Assembly (NCBI GenBank): GCA_900553855.1
Contig: USFG01000001.1
Span: forward strand, 124,001 to 188,000
Origin: an uncultured Mycoplasmatota bacterium
GTDB taxonomy: Bacteria > Bacillota_I > Bacilli_A > RF39 > UBA660
Direction of reading: 5' to 3'
DNA: 64,000 bases
Below the pieces are notes generated by a model. It saw nothing but the letters and a program-made list of their open reading frames with translations, was not told the DNA's origin and searched no databases. The translations under genes and the position numbers were made by a program. How positions within the stretch are numbered: the stretch's first letter is position 1; the number at the start of each line of letters is the position of its first letter. Positions 16,494 through 25,480 of this stretch are shown piece after piece.

Positions 16494-19400
16494 ATGAGAG
16501 TATCTGTAATTAGAAATGGATCTATTAGAGATTTTATTTTTCCTAGTGAAATTAAAGGCTCTTATTGGATTGATGGGTTTGATATTAATGGAAATAAAAG
16601 AAATATAATTTTAATTGATTCTGATAATGGCAAATGGAAACTTGTTAGTAATAATAATGCTTATGTTGTTGTTAATGATGTGATGAATCCATTTGTTTAT
16701 TTAGACAATTATAATTTTTATAAAGTTAAAAATGAATATGATAAAGATACTTTTTTAATATATGTTTCTCCTGTTGTAGAACAATATAATTGTTATGAGA
16801 TTAATGAACAATTAGAAAAAGGATTTTCTATTGGAAAAAGTGGAAAATGTTTTATAAAATATTCTGTATGTAAAGATGTAGAATGTTATATAAAAAAAGA
16901 AAATGATAAAATATATGTTATTAATAATGAGGGTAATGTTTATGTAAATAATGTAAGATTATTTAATAAAGTTGAATTAAAAATTGGAGATATTATTTTT
17001 ATTAATGGATTAAGAATTATTATTAATGGTAATGATAATCATGGTGTTTCTTATTCTTTATATGTAAATAATATTAATTTAAATGATGTTAAGTTAGATA
17101 TTTTGCCTACTGGTATAATACCTTCTAAATACGGTGAATTTACTATAAGTAATGATGATAATTATTATCCTATTTATAATGAGAATGATTATTTTTATAA
17201 GAAACCTAGAATTGTTCCTATGCTTAAAACTTTAGATATAAAAGTTGATGAACCACCTGCTAAATTTGAAAATAAAGAAAGTCCTTTTTTGCTTACAATT
17301 GGTCCAATGATTACTATGTCTATGACATCTTTAATGATGGGATATAATACTTTAAATGGTGTTAATAGTGGTACTATGACAATGAAGGATGCTACTCCAT
17401 CTTTAATTATTTGTGGTGCAATGTTTGCTAGTATATTTATATGGCCTCTTATGACAAGAATTTATGAAAAATTTGAAACAGGTCGTAAAGAAAGAAAAAG
17501 GCAAAAAAAATATAATAAATATATTGATAGTAAAATTGAGGAGATTAGTAAGGCTAAAAATGAACAAACCTCTATTTTAAAAATGCATTATTTGAGTAGT
17601 GAAGAAGCAAGTGATGTAATATTAAACAGAAGTTCTATTATGTGGCAAAGAAGAGTAACTGATGATGATTATTTAACAGTTAATTTAGGAACTGGTAATT
17701 GTCCAATGAAAATTAATATTAATTATCCTGAGGAAAGATTTACATTAGAAGAAGATAATTTAAAAAAACTTGTTGAAAGATTAGGGAGTGAACCTAAAAT
17801 TTTAGAAAATGTTCCTATTCCTTATTCATTAAAGACAAATTATATAAGTGGAATTATTGGAAATGATTATTTATATGCTTATGTTAAAAAATTGATTATA
17901 CAAATTTTAGCTTTTCATAGTTATGATGATTTAAAGATTGTAGTTTTAACAGATGAAGAGCATGAACACGAATGGGCATTTTTAAGATTAGCTCCTCATT
18001 TATTTAGTGATGATAAAAGTATTAGATTTTTTGCAACAAATAATGATGAATATAAGGAAGTTTGTTATTATTTAAATCGGATTTATGAAGAAAGAAAAAA
18101 TAACAAAGAAAAAAACTTTGAACAATTATATTTAATTATTACTGATAGTTTTAAAAAGATTAGAGAAATTGATTTTATTAAAAATGTATTAGAAAATGAA
18201 TATAATGGGTTTAGTATTTTTATGATGGATAGAAAAATGACTAATTTCCCAGATCAATGTACATCATTTATTGATCTAAGTTTAATTACTAGTAATAACT
18301 TTATGGGTGAAGTTAAAAATAATTTAGATATTAATAATAGTCTACAATTTAATATAGATTTTAGTTATGTAATTGATTATGAGAAGTGTGTTGGAGTTCT
18401 TGCTAATACACCTATTGATATAAAAAGTGATAATGAAGGTAAACTTCCTTTAAAGATTGGCTTTTTGGAAATGTACGATGTGGGTAGAGTTGAACAATTA
18501 AATAGTCCGGCAAGATGGAGTGGTAATAATCCTGTTCTTAATTTATCTGCTCCGGTTGGTGTTGGAAGAAATGGTGAATTAATTACTATTGATTTACATG
18601 AAAAATACCATGGACCTCATGGTTTGATTGCAGGTATGACTGGTTCTGGTAAATCTGAATTTATTATTACTTATATATTATCAATGGCACTTAATTATAG
18701 TCCATATGAAGTTCAATTTATTTTAATTGATTATAAAGGTGGAGGACTTGCTGGTGCTTTTGAAAATAAATTAACGGGTGTTAAATTACCTCATTTAGTT
18801 GGAACAATTACAAATTTAGATGCTAATGAAATTAAGAGAAGTTTAGCTAGTATTGAATCTGAACTTAAAAGAAGACAAGCTTTATTTAATAAGGCTAGAG
18901 AAATTAGTGGGGAATCAACTGTTGATATTTATAAATATCAAAAAATGTTTAGACAAGGTATATTAACTGATCCTGTATCTCATTTGTTTATTATATGTGA
19001 TGAGTTTGCTGAATTAAAAAATCAACAACCAGAGTTTATGGAACAATTAATTTCTACTGCTAGAATTGGCCGTAGTTTAGGCGTACATTTAATTTTGGCT
19101 ACACAAAAACCAAGTGGAGTAGTTGATCCGCAAATTTGGAGTAATACAAGATTTAGGGTATGTTTAAGAGTTCAGGATACATCTGATTCTAACGAAGTTA
19201 TTAAAAAGAATGATGCAGCATTTTTAAAACAAACAGGTAGATTTTATTTTCAAGTTGGATATGATGAAGTATTTACAATTGGACAGGCTGCTTATGCTGG
19301 TGGTACATATGTTCCGTCTGATAACATAAAAAAAGATGTTGATAGTTCAGTAGATTTTATAAATAATATTGGATATGTTACTAGAAAAGTAGATACTAAA

Positions 19401-21107
19401 CCGAAAGTTAATGTTGTTGCAAACAATAATGGTGAAGAACTATCTAATATTGTTAAATATTTGTCAAATCTTGCTAAAGAACAAAATATAAAATGTAAAC
19501 AGTTATGGATGCCTAAATTACCACCTATTATATTGGTTGATAGTTTGAGAGAAAAATATAGTTTTAAAAAGAATAGTTTTATTTTAAATCCTATTATTGG
19601 TGAATATGATGTTCCAAACAAACAAGAACAAAATGTTTTGACAGTACCTTTAACTGAAAATGGTAATGTATTAATTTATGGTGCTGCTGGTAGTGGTAAA
19701 GAAAACTTTATTATGACAATGTTGTATTCATTTATGAATGATTATTCATCTTCTGAGGTAAGTACTTATATAATTGATTTTGGTAGTGGAGCTCTTAACA
19801 GTTTTAATGATTCAGCAATTGTTGGTGATATTATTTCTGGTTATGATGAAGAAAGAATTGAAAATTTATATAAAATGCTTAATGCTACTATAAATGAAAG
19901 AAAAAAATTATTTGCTAATTATGGTGGTAGTTTTGTTAATTTTATTAAAAATAGTAATAGAAAGATTTCTAATATAGTTGTCATAATTAATAATTATGAG
20001 GCTTATATTGAGGCTTATGATAAATATTCAGATACATTAAATAGTATTACAAGAGAATGTTATAAATATGGTATTTATTTTGTATTAACTGTTAATACAC
20101 CTAATGGGGTAAGATTTAGATTAAGACAAAATTTCTCTTTAATATATGCTTTAAATCAAAATAATGAAGATGATTTTTCTAGTATTATTAATGGATTTAG
20201 AAGAAATTACCCTGCTAAAAATTTTGGTAGAGGTATTGTTAAGATAGATGATATTTATGAATTTCAAAGTGCAGTTATAAGTGATACTAACATTAATGAA
20301 ACTATAGCAAATAAGATTAGTACTTTTAATAAAAATAATTTTAAAGTTAAAAAAATTCCAGTGTTACCTGAAATTGTTGATAAAAATAGTGTAAGTACAA
20401 TATTAAATAAAACAAGCGATATTGCTATCGGTATAAATAAAAATAGTCTTAATATCAGTACATTTGATTTTAAAAAGAATATAATTAATTTAATAAGTAC
20501 GTTAGATTTATTGTCTATTGATAAATTTATTAATCCATTAATTAATCAAATTATTTTTAAGCAAAATAGAAAGTTAATAGTTATAAATAGTACTGATTTT
20601 AAAGTTAATGAAGATAGTCGTAAATATTATCAATATGTTGATGGTAGCTTTGATGATTTTGTAGGAAAATTATGTAATTATATTAATGACTTATATAATA
20701 TGTATAAAGATAATAATTATAATCGTGATTTCTTAAGTAATATTAAACCTATTTATTGTATGATAATTGGTATTGATGATTTAATGGGTAAATTGTCTAT
20801 TGATAATAAAAGAATATTTGAAGATATGTTTACTAAGTGTAAGGATTTAGATATTATTAATTTTATTATAGTCGATAGTGTCGATAAGATTAGAAAAGTA
20901 GAAAGTGAATCTTGGTATAGAAATAATATTAATAAGAGTTTTGGTATTTGGCTTGGTAATGGAATTAATGAGCAATACTCAATTAATATAAGTCAAAAAG
21001 TTGCTAATATGAGAGATGATGTACCAAATAATTTCTGTTTTGTTATTAATAGAGGTAAGGCTGAATATGTAAAATATGTAGAAAGTTTTGATTTAAATAG
21101 TAAGTAG
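16494..21107 (+). CDS. essC: Type VII secretion ATPase EssC
   Basis: FtsK/SpoIIIE-type motor of Bacillota type VII secretion, 1537 residues. Two FHA-like domains fill residues 1-200 (second: FSIGKSGKCF...GDIIFINGL). Two membrane helices lie near 260-330. ATPase D1 has GMTGSGKS at 714-721, LIDYKGGGLAGAFE, and Walker B FIICDE at about 832-837. D2 has GAAGSGKE at 1063-1070 and a Walker B without its acidic pair (VVIINNY). D3 is degenerate. GAGGAGG before the ATG at 16494 fixes the start; an in-frame ATG 69 bases earlier has no such site. TATAAT at 16461 is a likely -10 box. Confidence 0.9.
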   Translation: MRVSVIRNGSIRDFIFPSEIKGSYWIDGFDINGNKRNIILIDSDNGKWKLVSNNNAYVVVNDVMNPFVYLDNYNFYKVKNEYDKDTFLIYVSPVVEQYNCYEINEQLEKGFSIGKSGKCFIKYSVCKDVECYIKKENDKIYVINNEGNVYVNNVRLFNKVELKIGDIIFINGLRIIINGNDNHGVSYSLYVNNINLNDVKLDILPTGIIPSKYGEFTISNDDNYYPIYNENDYFYKKPRIVPMLKTLDIKVDEPPAKFENKESPFLLTIGPMITMSMTSLMMGYNTLNGVNSGTMTMKDATPSLIICGAMFASIFIWPLMTRIYEKFETGRKERKRQKKYNKYIDSKIEEISKAKNEQTSILKMHYLSSEEASDVILNRSSIMWQRRVTDDDYLTVNLGTGNCPMKININYPEERFTLEEDNLKKLVERLGSEPKILENVPIPYSLKTNYISGIIGNDYLYAYVKKLIIQILAFHSYDDLKIVVLTDEEHEHEWAFLRLAPHLFSDDKSIRFFATNNDEYKEVCYYLNRIYEERKNNKEKNFEQLYLIITDSFKKIREIDFIKNVLENEYNGFSIFMMDRKMTNFPDQCTSFIDLSLITSNNFMGEVKNNLDINNSLQFNIDFSYVIDYEKCVGVLANTPIDIKSDNEGKLPLKIGFLEMYDVGRVEQLNSPARWSGNNPVLNLSAPVGVGRNGELITIDLHEKYHGPHGLIAGMTGSGKSEFIITYILSMALNYSPYEVQFILIDYKGGGLAGAFENKLTGVKLPHLVGTITNLDANEIKRSLASIESELKRRQALFNKAREISGESTVDIYKYQKMFRQGILTDPVSHLFIICDEFAELKNQQPEFMEQLISTARIGRSLGVHLILATQKPSGVVDPQIWSNTRFRVCLRVQDTSDSNEVIKKNDAAFLKQTGRFYFQVGYDEVFTIGQAAYAGGTYVPSDNIKKDVDSSVDFINNIGYVTRKVDTKPKVNVVANNNGEELSNIVKYLSNLAKEQNIKCKQLWMPKLPPIILVDSLREKYSFKKNSFILNPIIGEYDVPNKQEQNVLTVPLTENGNVLIYGAAGSGKENFIMTMLYSFMNDYSSSEVSTYIIDFGSGALNSFNDSAIVGDIISGYDEERIENLYKMLNATINERKKLFANYGGSFVNFIKNSNRKISNIVVIINNYEAYIEAYDKYSDTLNSITRECYKYGIYFVLTVNTPNGVRFRLRQNFSLIYALNQNNEDDFSSIINGFRRNYPAKNFGRGIVKIDDIYEFQSAVISDTNINETIANKISTFNKNNFKVKKIPVLPEIVDKNSVSTILNKTSDIAIGINKNSLNISTFDFKKNIINLISTLDLLSIDKFINPLINQIIFKQNRKLIVINSTDFKVNEDSRKYYQYVDGSFDDFVGKLCNYINDLYNMYKDNNYNRDFLSNIKPIYCMIIGIDDLMGKLSIDNKRIFEDMFTKCKDLDIINFIIVDSVDKIRKVESESWYRNNINKSFGIWLGNGINEQYSINISQKVANMRDDVPNNFCFVINRGKAEYVKYVESFDLNSK

Positions 21108-21116
21108 GTTGAAAAA

Positions 21117-22124
21117 ATGTATATAATAATAAAAAATGAAAATAGTAATGTTATTAATATGCTTTCTGTTAATACGGTTAAAACTTTAGTTGGTGAATTT
21201 ACTAGAGAAGATTTAGATAGAGAGTTAAATAATGTTAATTTTGACAAAGCTATAATAGATTTGACATCTATAAAAAACTATTATGATGATAATTACTTAT
21301 ATAATTTCTTGGAATTTTTTAAAGATCCAAGTAATGTGGTTATTTTGTTAAATGATGGTTTTGTTGCTAATAGTAAAGAATTTTTGGGTAAATTGATTGA
21401 AAAAGGTTACTATAATTTTGCAACAAGCGATAGTGCTGTTAATAAACTTTTAGAAAGAAATAATACTTTTGATGATGTTAGAAAATACTTAGAAGGATAT
21501 GATTTTTTAAAGGTTGATAGTATTGTTTCTGATAAGGAAACAAGTAATAGATTTGAGACTGATAAAATAATCATTGGAATAGAAAATGGAACTCCTCATG
21601 CGGGTGCAACTACTTTAATGTATATGCTTGTTAAAGAAATAAGTAAAAGTAAAAAAGTTAAAGGTATTGAAATGTTTAATAATGATTCTTTATATTTTAA
21701 GGATGATAGAATTATTACATGTCAAAGTAGGGTTCAATTTGAAACTATTATAAAAACCTTAAAGGATATTGATGTATTTATTGTTGATTTAAATGGATCT
21801 GATGTAAAGGAAATATGCAATAAATTAGTATATTTAGTTGATCCTGGATCAACTAAATTGTATAAAATAATTAAGGGAAATCAAAAGGAATATGAACATT
21901 TATTAAATTGTAATATAGTTTTAAATAGAAGTAATATTAAAAATGATAGTTTAAATAATTTTGAATATGAAACTCATTTAAAAATTGTTGGAAATGTTCC
22001 TAATTTAAATGAAAGATTGGATAGCAATAGTGAATTAAATGATTTAATTAAATTTTTAGTAGGTAATGTTAAAGTTAAGAGTAGCCGTAAAGGATTGTTC
22101 TCTTTTCTAAGAAGAAAAAAATAG
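21117..22124 (+). CDS. CpaE/MinD-like ATPase-fold protein of the type VII locus
   Basis: 335 residues. Residues 1-120 look like a pseudo-receiver domain (alternating strands and helices, FDKAIIDLTSI, VVILLNDG). Residues about 150-320 look like a MinD/ParA-type P-loop fold: IGIENGTPHAGATTL at 153-167, VFIVDLNG, and a late NRSNIKN strand. The P-loop keeps the Gly and Thr residues but has no lysine, so nucleotide hydrolysis is doubtful. The pseudo-receiver plus deviant ATPase order is that of CpaE/TadZ polar localisers. It starts 10 bases after essC and ends in a basic tail, followed by a terminator. A placement factor for the secretion motor is inferred. Confidence 0.6.
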   Translation: MYIIIKNENSNVINMLSVNTVKTLVGEFTREDLDRELNNVNFDKAIIDLTSIKNYYDDNYLYNFLEFFKDPSNVVILLNDGFVANSKEFLGKLIEKGYYNFATSDSAVNKLLERNNTFDDVRKYLEGYDFLKVDSIVSDKETSNRFETDKIIIGIENGTPHAGATTLMYMLVKEISKSKKVKGIEMFNNDSLYFKDDRIITCQSRVQFETIIKTLKDIDVFIVDLNGSDVKEICNKLVYLVDPGSTKLYKIIKGNQKEYEHLLNCNIVLNRSNIKNDSLNNFEYETHLKIVGNVPNLNERLDSNSELNDLIKFLVGNVKVKSSRKGLFSFLRRKK

Positions 22125-22134
22125 TATAATAAAG

Positions 22135-22164
22135 AATATCACATTAATTGTTGTGATATTTTTT
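22135..22164 (+). terminator. Terminator closing the type VII locus
   Basis: AATATCAC pairs with GTGATATT across a 10-base loop, followed by five T. Confidence 0.82.
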
Positions 22165-22231
22165 GTTGAATTAGGTGTTTTATAGGCATTTTATTTAATT
22201 ATGCATAAATTAATATAGGGTGTGATGATAA

Positions 22232-22525
22232 ATGGCTAAAAAGGTGGTAATTGATGCTGGTCATGGTGGTAGTGATTCTGGGGCTATTGGTAATGGGATT
22301 ATTGAAAAAAATTTAACTTTAGATATAAGTAAGTATATGTATGATAGGTTAAAAGAACTTGGTGTTCCAGTTAAATTAACGAGAAATAGTGACGTTGATT
22401 TGCCAGCTTCGGAAAGACCACAAAGAGTTCTTGATCAATATGGTAATGGGAAAGATGTTATTGTTATTTCTAATCATATTAATGCTGGGGGTGGCGATAG
22501 TCATTGTGTAACAAAATATGTATAA
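22232..22525 (+). pseudogene. N-acetylmuramoyl-L-alanine amidase, 5' fragment cut by an inserted element
   Basis: The N-terminal 88 residues are a clear Amidase_3 start: DAGHGG (zinc His 11), IIEKN (zinc Glu 25) and SNHINAGGG (zinc His 82). The frame then enters element DNA at GAT (22496) and stops after nine foreign codons. The catalytic Glu (TEALIVEYGF) lies in the 3' fragment near 35400. Joining 22232-22495 to 35223-36176 restores one frame of about 405 residues, reading GGG-E-GAEVIYALRN at the joint as in intact homologues. The ribosome binding site is intact, so a short inactive peptide may still be made. Confidence 0.92.
22480..22515. other. Left attachment junction (attL) of the inserted element
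   Basis: The host amidase sequence ends at GGTGGC and element sequence begins after GA (22496-22497). The same GA is the only identity between left and right junctions when the amidase frame is restored, as expected for a serine recombinase with a two-base crossover. Confidence 0.8.
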
Positions 22526-22567
22526 CGATTAAAGCCAAATAAATATGAAAAGGAATGGAGAACTGTT

Positions 22568-22918
22568 ATGAATATTAGTTACACTAAGAAAGGTGATTTT
22601 TTATTGCCAGATTTAATATTAGAAAATAAAAAACAATATAATATAGGAAAATATGGGTTATTAAGATTAAATTATATTAAGAAATACAAATTAGGATTAT
22701 ATTTTGATTTACTGGTTAACGATAAACTAAATGAATATCTTCATAATATTGATACTACTGTTATGGAGAAGGTGCAGAAGTTAATTAAAGAACTAACTGA
22801 AAAAGAAAATATTACTGAAGAATTAAAAAGTAGTAATCAAATGCTATGGATAGGTAAAATGAATAATATAAAAAATAGGGTAGAAGAAATAATTTTAAAG
22901 GAATATATCTATGTGTGA
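22568..22918 (+). CDS. tnpV: TnpV family transposon protein
   Basis: 116 residues matching the TnpV pattern: an MNISYTKKGDFLLPDL start, IGKYGLLRLNYIKKYK, and a SSNQMLWIGKMNNIKNRVEEIILKE ending (given as a region, residues about 90-113). TnpV is an accessory gene of Tn4451-like elements with no settled function. GGAG lies 7 bases before the ATG. It overlaps the next gene by 8 bases and is the first gene inside the left junction. Confidence 0.85.
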   Translation: MNISYTKKGDFLLPDLILENKKQYNIGKYGLLRLNYIKKYKLGLYFDLLVNDKLNEYLHNIDTTVMEKVQKLIKELTEKENITEELKSSNQMLWIGKMNNIKNRVEEIILKEYIYV

Positions 22919-23210
22919 TATAACTGATAAAGAATTTGAAGAAATATATTTACCTTTCTATAATAATGTTAATGATTATTTAAATAATTATGTAATTCCA
23001 GATCTAGTAGCATTTTATTTAGCAAATGGATATAGTAGACATTGTTTATCAGATTGTTCTTTAAGAAATCATATTAACTCTGCAATAGATGTATTTAATT
23101 GTAGATGCGATATGAATAAACTTATACCTAGGGTAAAAGAAATATTAAAAATCAAATATAATTTAGTAGTAAAAAATAGTAATCCATTAAGATTAAAAAG
23201 ATATTATTAA
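22911..23210 (+). CDS. Hypothetical protein co-transcribed with tnpV
   Basis: 99 residues, not recognised. Acidic N-terminal helix, a middle with several cysteines (HCLSDCSL, FNCRCDMN) and a basic C-terminus. No signal or membrane segment. The 8-base overlap with tnpV and the terminator right after it indicate a two-gene unit at the left edge of the element. Confidence 0.65.
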   Translation: MCDITDKEFEEIYLPFYNNVNDYLNNYVIPDLVAFYLANGYSRHCLSDCSLRNHINSAIDVFNCRCDMNKLIPRVKEILKIKYNLVVKNSNPLRLKRYY

Positions 23211-23217
23211 AGAAATT

Positions 23218-23246
23218 AACACTATCAGAAATGGTAGTGTTTTTTG
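23218..23246 (+). terminator. Terminator after the tnpV unit
   Basis: AACACTATC pairs with GGTAGTGTT (one G-U) and is followed by six T. Confidence 0.82.
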
Positions 23247-23280
23247 TTTGTAGGAGTATATTTATTGTCTAGCCAGCACT

Positions 23281-23324
23281 GAATTTGTACTCCCGTACGA
23301 AATTCGTATGTGGGAAATGTCCCA
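23281..23324. repeat. Cluster of small hairpins left of the RHH gene
   Basis: GAATTTGTAC and GTACGAAATTC form an imperfect palindrome around TCCC. ACGAAATTCGT is itself palindromic, and TGGGA-AATG-TCCCA follows at 23311-23324. There is no T-run, so these are not classic terminators. They may be protein sites or part of a structured leader. Confidence 0.45.
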
Positions 23325-23329
23325 AACCC

Positions 23330-23380
23330 TTGATTAAATCTGCAAAAAGTGATATCATTATATCAAGATATAATGGTATC
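23330..23380 (+). promoter_or_regulatory. Promoter and palindromic operator of the restriction cassette
   Basis: TTGATT (23330-23335) and TATCAT (23353-23358) are 17 bases apart. A near-perfect 14-bp inverted repeat, GATATCATTATATC (23351-23364) and GATATAATGGTATC (23367-23380), covers the -10 box. The first downstream gene is a ribbon-helix-helix protein, a class that usually binds such operators and represses its own operon. Confidence 0.65.
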
Positions 23381-23399
23381 ATAAATAAAGAGGGATAAT

Positions 23400-23570
23400 A
23401 TGGATAAAAAGAAAGAAGAAAGAGTTCCAATACCTTTAAGAATGTCTAACGAATTATATAAAAAGATTAGAAATATAGTTAACAACAAAAAGGATAGAGA
23501 ACGAGGTTATAGTATAAATAAATTTGTTATTGAAGCTATAGAAGAAAAATTAAAGAAGGAGTCAAAGTAG
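23400..23570 (+). CDS. Ribbon-helix-helix regulator
   Basis: 56 residues: a lysine-rich start, a strand ERVPIPLRM, helix ELYKKIRNIVNNK, then GYSINKFVIEAIEEKLKK. The strand-helix-helix order with the G-x-S-x-N-x-F turn is that of Arc/MetJ-type DNA-binding proteins. The ribosome binding site is AGAGGGA. The stop is one base before the methylase gene, which strongly suggests control of the restriction-modification operon through the palindrome at 23351-23380. Confidence 0.75.
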   Translation: MDKKKEERVPIPLRMSNELYKKIRNIVNNKKDRERGYSINKFVIEAIEEKLKKESK

Positions 23571-23571
23571 T

Positions 23572-25479
23572 ATGGCAAAAAAAGAAGTTAAAACTGATTT
23601 ATGGGTATATGATTTATTAAAGGATGCTAAGATTAAAATCGATGCGCAAGGATGTAATATAAAAGAAATAGATGAGGCTTTGAAGACAGCTTCAAAAAAG
23701 GGAACTGGAAATTATGGTTATCCTGAATATTGTGGTGTAGTTAAAGATTTTATTATAGTAATTGAAGATAAAGCAAATAATGATAAACAGGCAAAATTTG
23801 ATGAAAATGGTATATTAGATATGAATGTTTCATCTATTACAGATTATGCGTTAAATGGAGCCTATTTTTATGCTAAACATATATTAGATAATACAAATTA
23901 TAAGAAAGCTATTGCATTTGGGATAAGTGGTGATGAAAAACATCATACTATTAAACCTATTTATTTGGATGGCAGAGAATACTTTATGGATTTGCCAGAA
24001 GTTGAAAGTTTTATTTCCTTTAATAGTGATAATATAGATGAATACTATATAAGAGAAATTTTAAAAGAAGATACAGATGAAGAGAAAACAACTGCTGAAA
24101 TTTTGAAAGATGCAAAAGAATTACATGAATATTTAAGAAATTATGGGAATTTAAGTGATAAGGATAAACCTTTAGTAGTTAGTGGGATTTTATTAGCATT
24201 GAAAGAAATAGAATACAAAAACTTTTCTATAGATGATTTAATTGGTGATAAAGTTAAAACTGATGGTTCAAAAATTTACAATGCTATCAAAGATAATTTA
24301 GATAGATCTCAAGTTTCTCCTGAAACTAAAAAAGATAAATTATTATCCCAATTTTCGATTATTAAAGATACTGTCATTTTAAATGAAAAAAATGATATCT
24401 TAGGGAAAACACCGTTAAAATATTACACAGAATATTTGTATAATAAGTTATATAAAACAATTAGATATAATCAAACATCAGAAGATTATTTAGGTAGATT
24501 TTATGGCGAGTTTATGAGCTATTCTGGTGGAGATGGTCAATCATTAGGGATTGTTTTAACACCAAAGCATATATGTAATTTATTTTGTGAATTAATTGAT
24601 TTAAAACCTGAAGATGTAGTTTTAGATCCTTGTTGTGGAACTGCTGGATTTTTAGTGTCAGCTATGCATGATATGTTAAAAAAAGCAAATAATGAACATG
24701 AAAAAACGTCAATAAAAAGAAATCAACTGCATGGTTATGAACTTCAGCCTTATATGTTTACTATAGCAACAACAAATATGATTCTTAGAGGTGATGGAAA
24801 AAGTAATTTAATATGTGACGATTTTTTGGCACAAGACGCTAATAAATTACAATTAAAAGGTTCAACAGTAGGTATGATGAATCCACCTTATTCAATGGGA
24901 AAAGTTAGCCCTGAAAAATGCGAATTAAGTTTTACAGAACATTTATTAGATAGTTTAGTAGTTGGCGGTAAAGCAATTGTCATTGTTCCTCAAAGTACGA
25001 TGACTGGAAAAAATAAGTATGAGCAAAGTATAAAGGAAAATATATTAAAGCATCATACTCTTGAGGGTGTAATAACTTTAAATACTAATACTTTTTACGG
25101 CGTGGGTACAAATCCTTGTATTGCAGTTTTTACTGCTGGTATTCCACATCATAAAGATAAAATTTGTAAATTTATTGATTTTTCTGATGATGGTTATGAA
25201 GTTCAAAAACATAAAGGTTTAGTAGAAACAGAACGTGCAAAGGATAGAAAACAACATTTATTAGATGTATGGTTTAATAAAATTGAAGCTCCAACAAAGT
25301 TTTGTGTAGAAACTTCTATTGATTCAGATGATGAATGGTTACATTCGTATTATTATTTTAATGATGAAATACCAAAGGATTTAGATTTTAAAAATACAAT
25401 AGCAGATTACTTGACTTTTGAAATAAATATGATAACACATGATAGAGGTTTCTTATTTGATGCTGAGGAGAATAAATAA
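23572..25479 (+). CDS. BcgI-like restriction-methylation subunit (N6-adenine methylase with N-terminal nuclease)
   Basis: 635 residues. Residues about 340-600 are a type I-like N6-adenine methylase: DPCCGTAG (motif I) near 352 and NPPY (motif IV) at 437-440. Residues 1-200 carry a PD-(D/E)xK-like pattern with PEY at 51-53, D59 and EDK at 65-67 (VKDFIIVIEDKA), fused to the methylase as in BcgI subunit A. BcgI-type (type IIB/IIG) enzymes cut on both sides of a bipartite site and use a separate specificity subunit, which is the next gene. AAGGAG lies about 10 bases upstream. The target sequence cannot be read from here. Confidence 0.78.
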   Translation: MAKKEVKTDLWVYDLLKDAKIKIDAQGCNIKEIDEALKTASKKGTGNYGYPEYCGVVKDFIIVIEDKANNDKQAKFDENGILDMNVSSITDYALNGAYFYAKHILDNTNYKKAIAFGISGDEKHHTIKPIYLDGREYFMDLPEVESFISFNSDNIDEYYIREILKEDTDEEKTTAEILKDAKELHEYLRNYGNLSDKDKPLVVSGILLALKEIEYKNFSIDDLIGDKVKTDGSKIYNAIKDNLDRSQVSPETKKDKLLSQFSIIKDTVILNEKNDILGKTPLKYYTEYLYNKLYKTIRYNQTSEDYLGRFYGEFMSYSGGDGQSLGIVLTPKHICNLFCELIDLKPEDVVLDPCCGTAGFLVSAMHDMLKKANNEHEKTSIKRNQLHGYELQPYMFTIATTNMILRGDGKSNLICDDFLAQDANKLQLKGSTVGMMNPPYSMGKVSPEKCELSFTEHLLDSLVVGGKAIVIVPQSTMTGKNKYEQSIKENILKHHTLEGVITLNTNTFYGVGTNPCIAVFTAGIPHHKDKICKFIDFSDDGYEVQKHKGLVETERAKDRKQHLLDVWFNKIEAPTKFCVETSIDSDDEWLHSYYYFNDEIPKDLDFKNTIADYLTFEINMITHDRGFLFDAEENK

Positions 25480-25480
25480 A

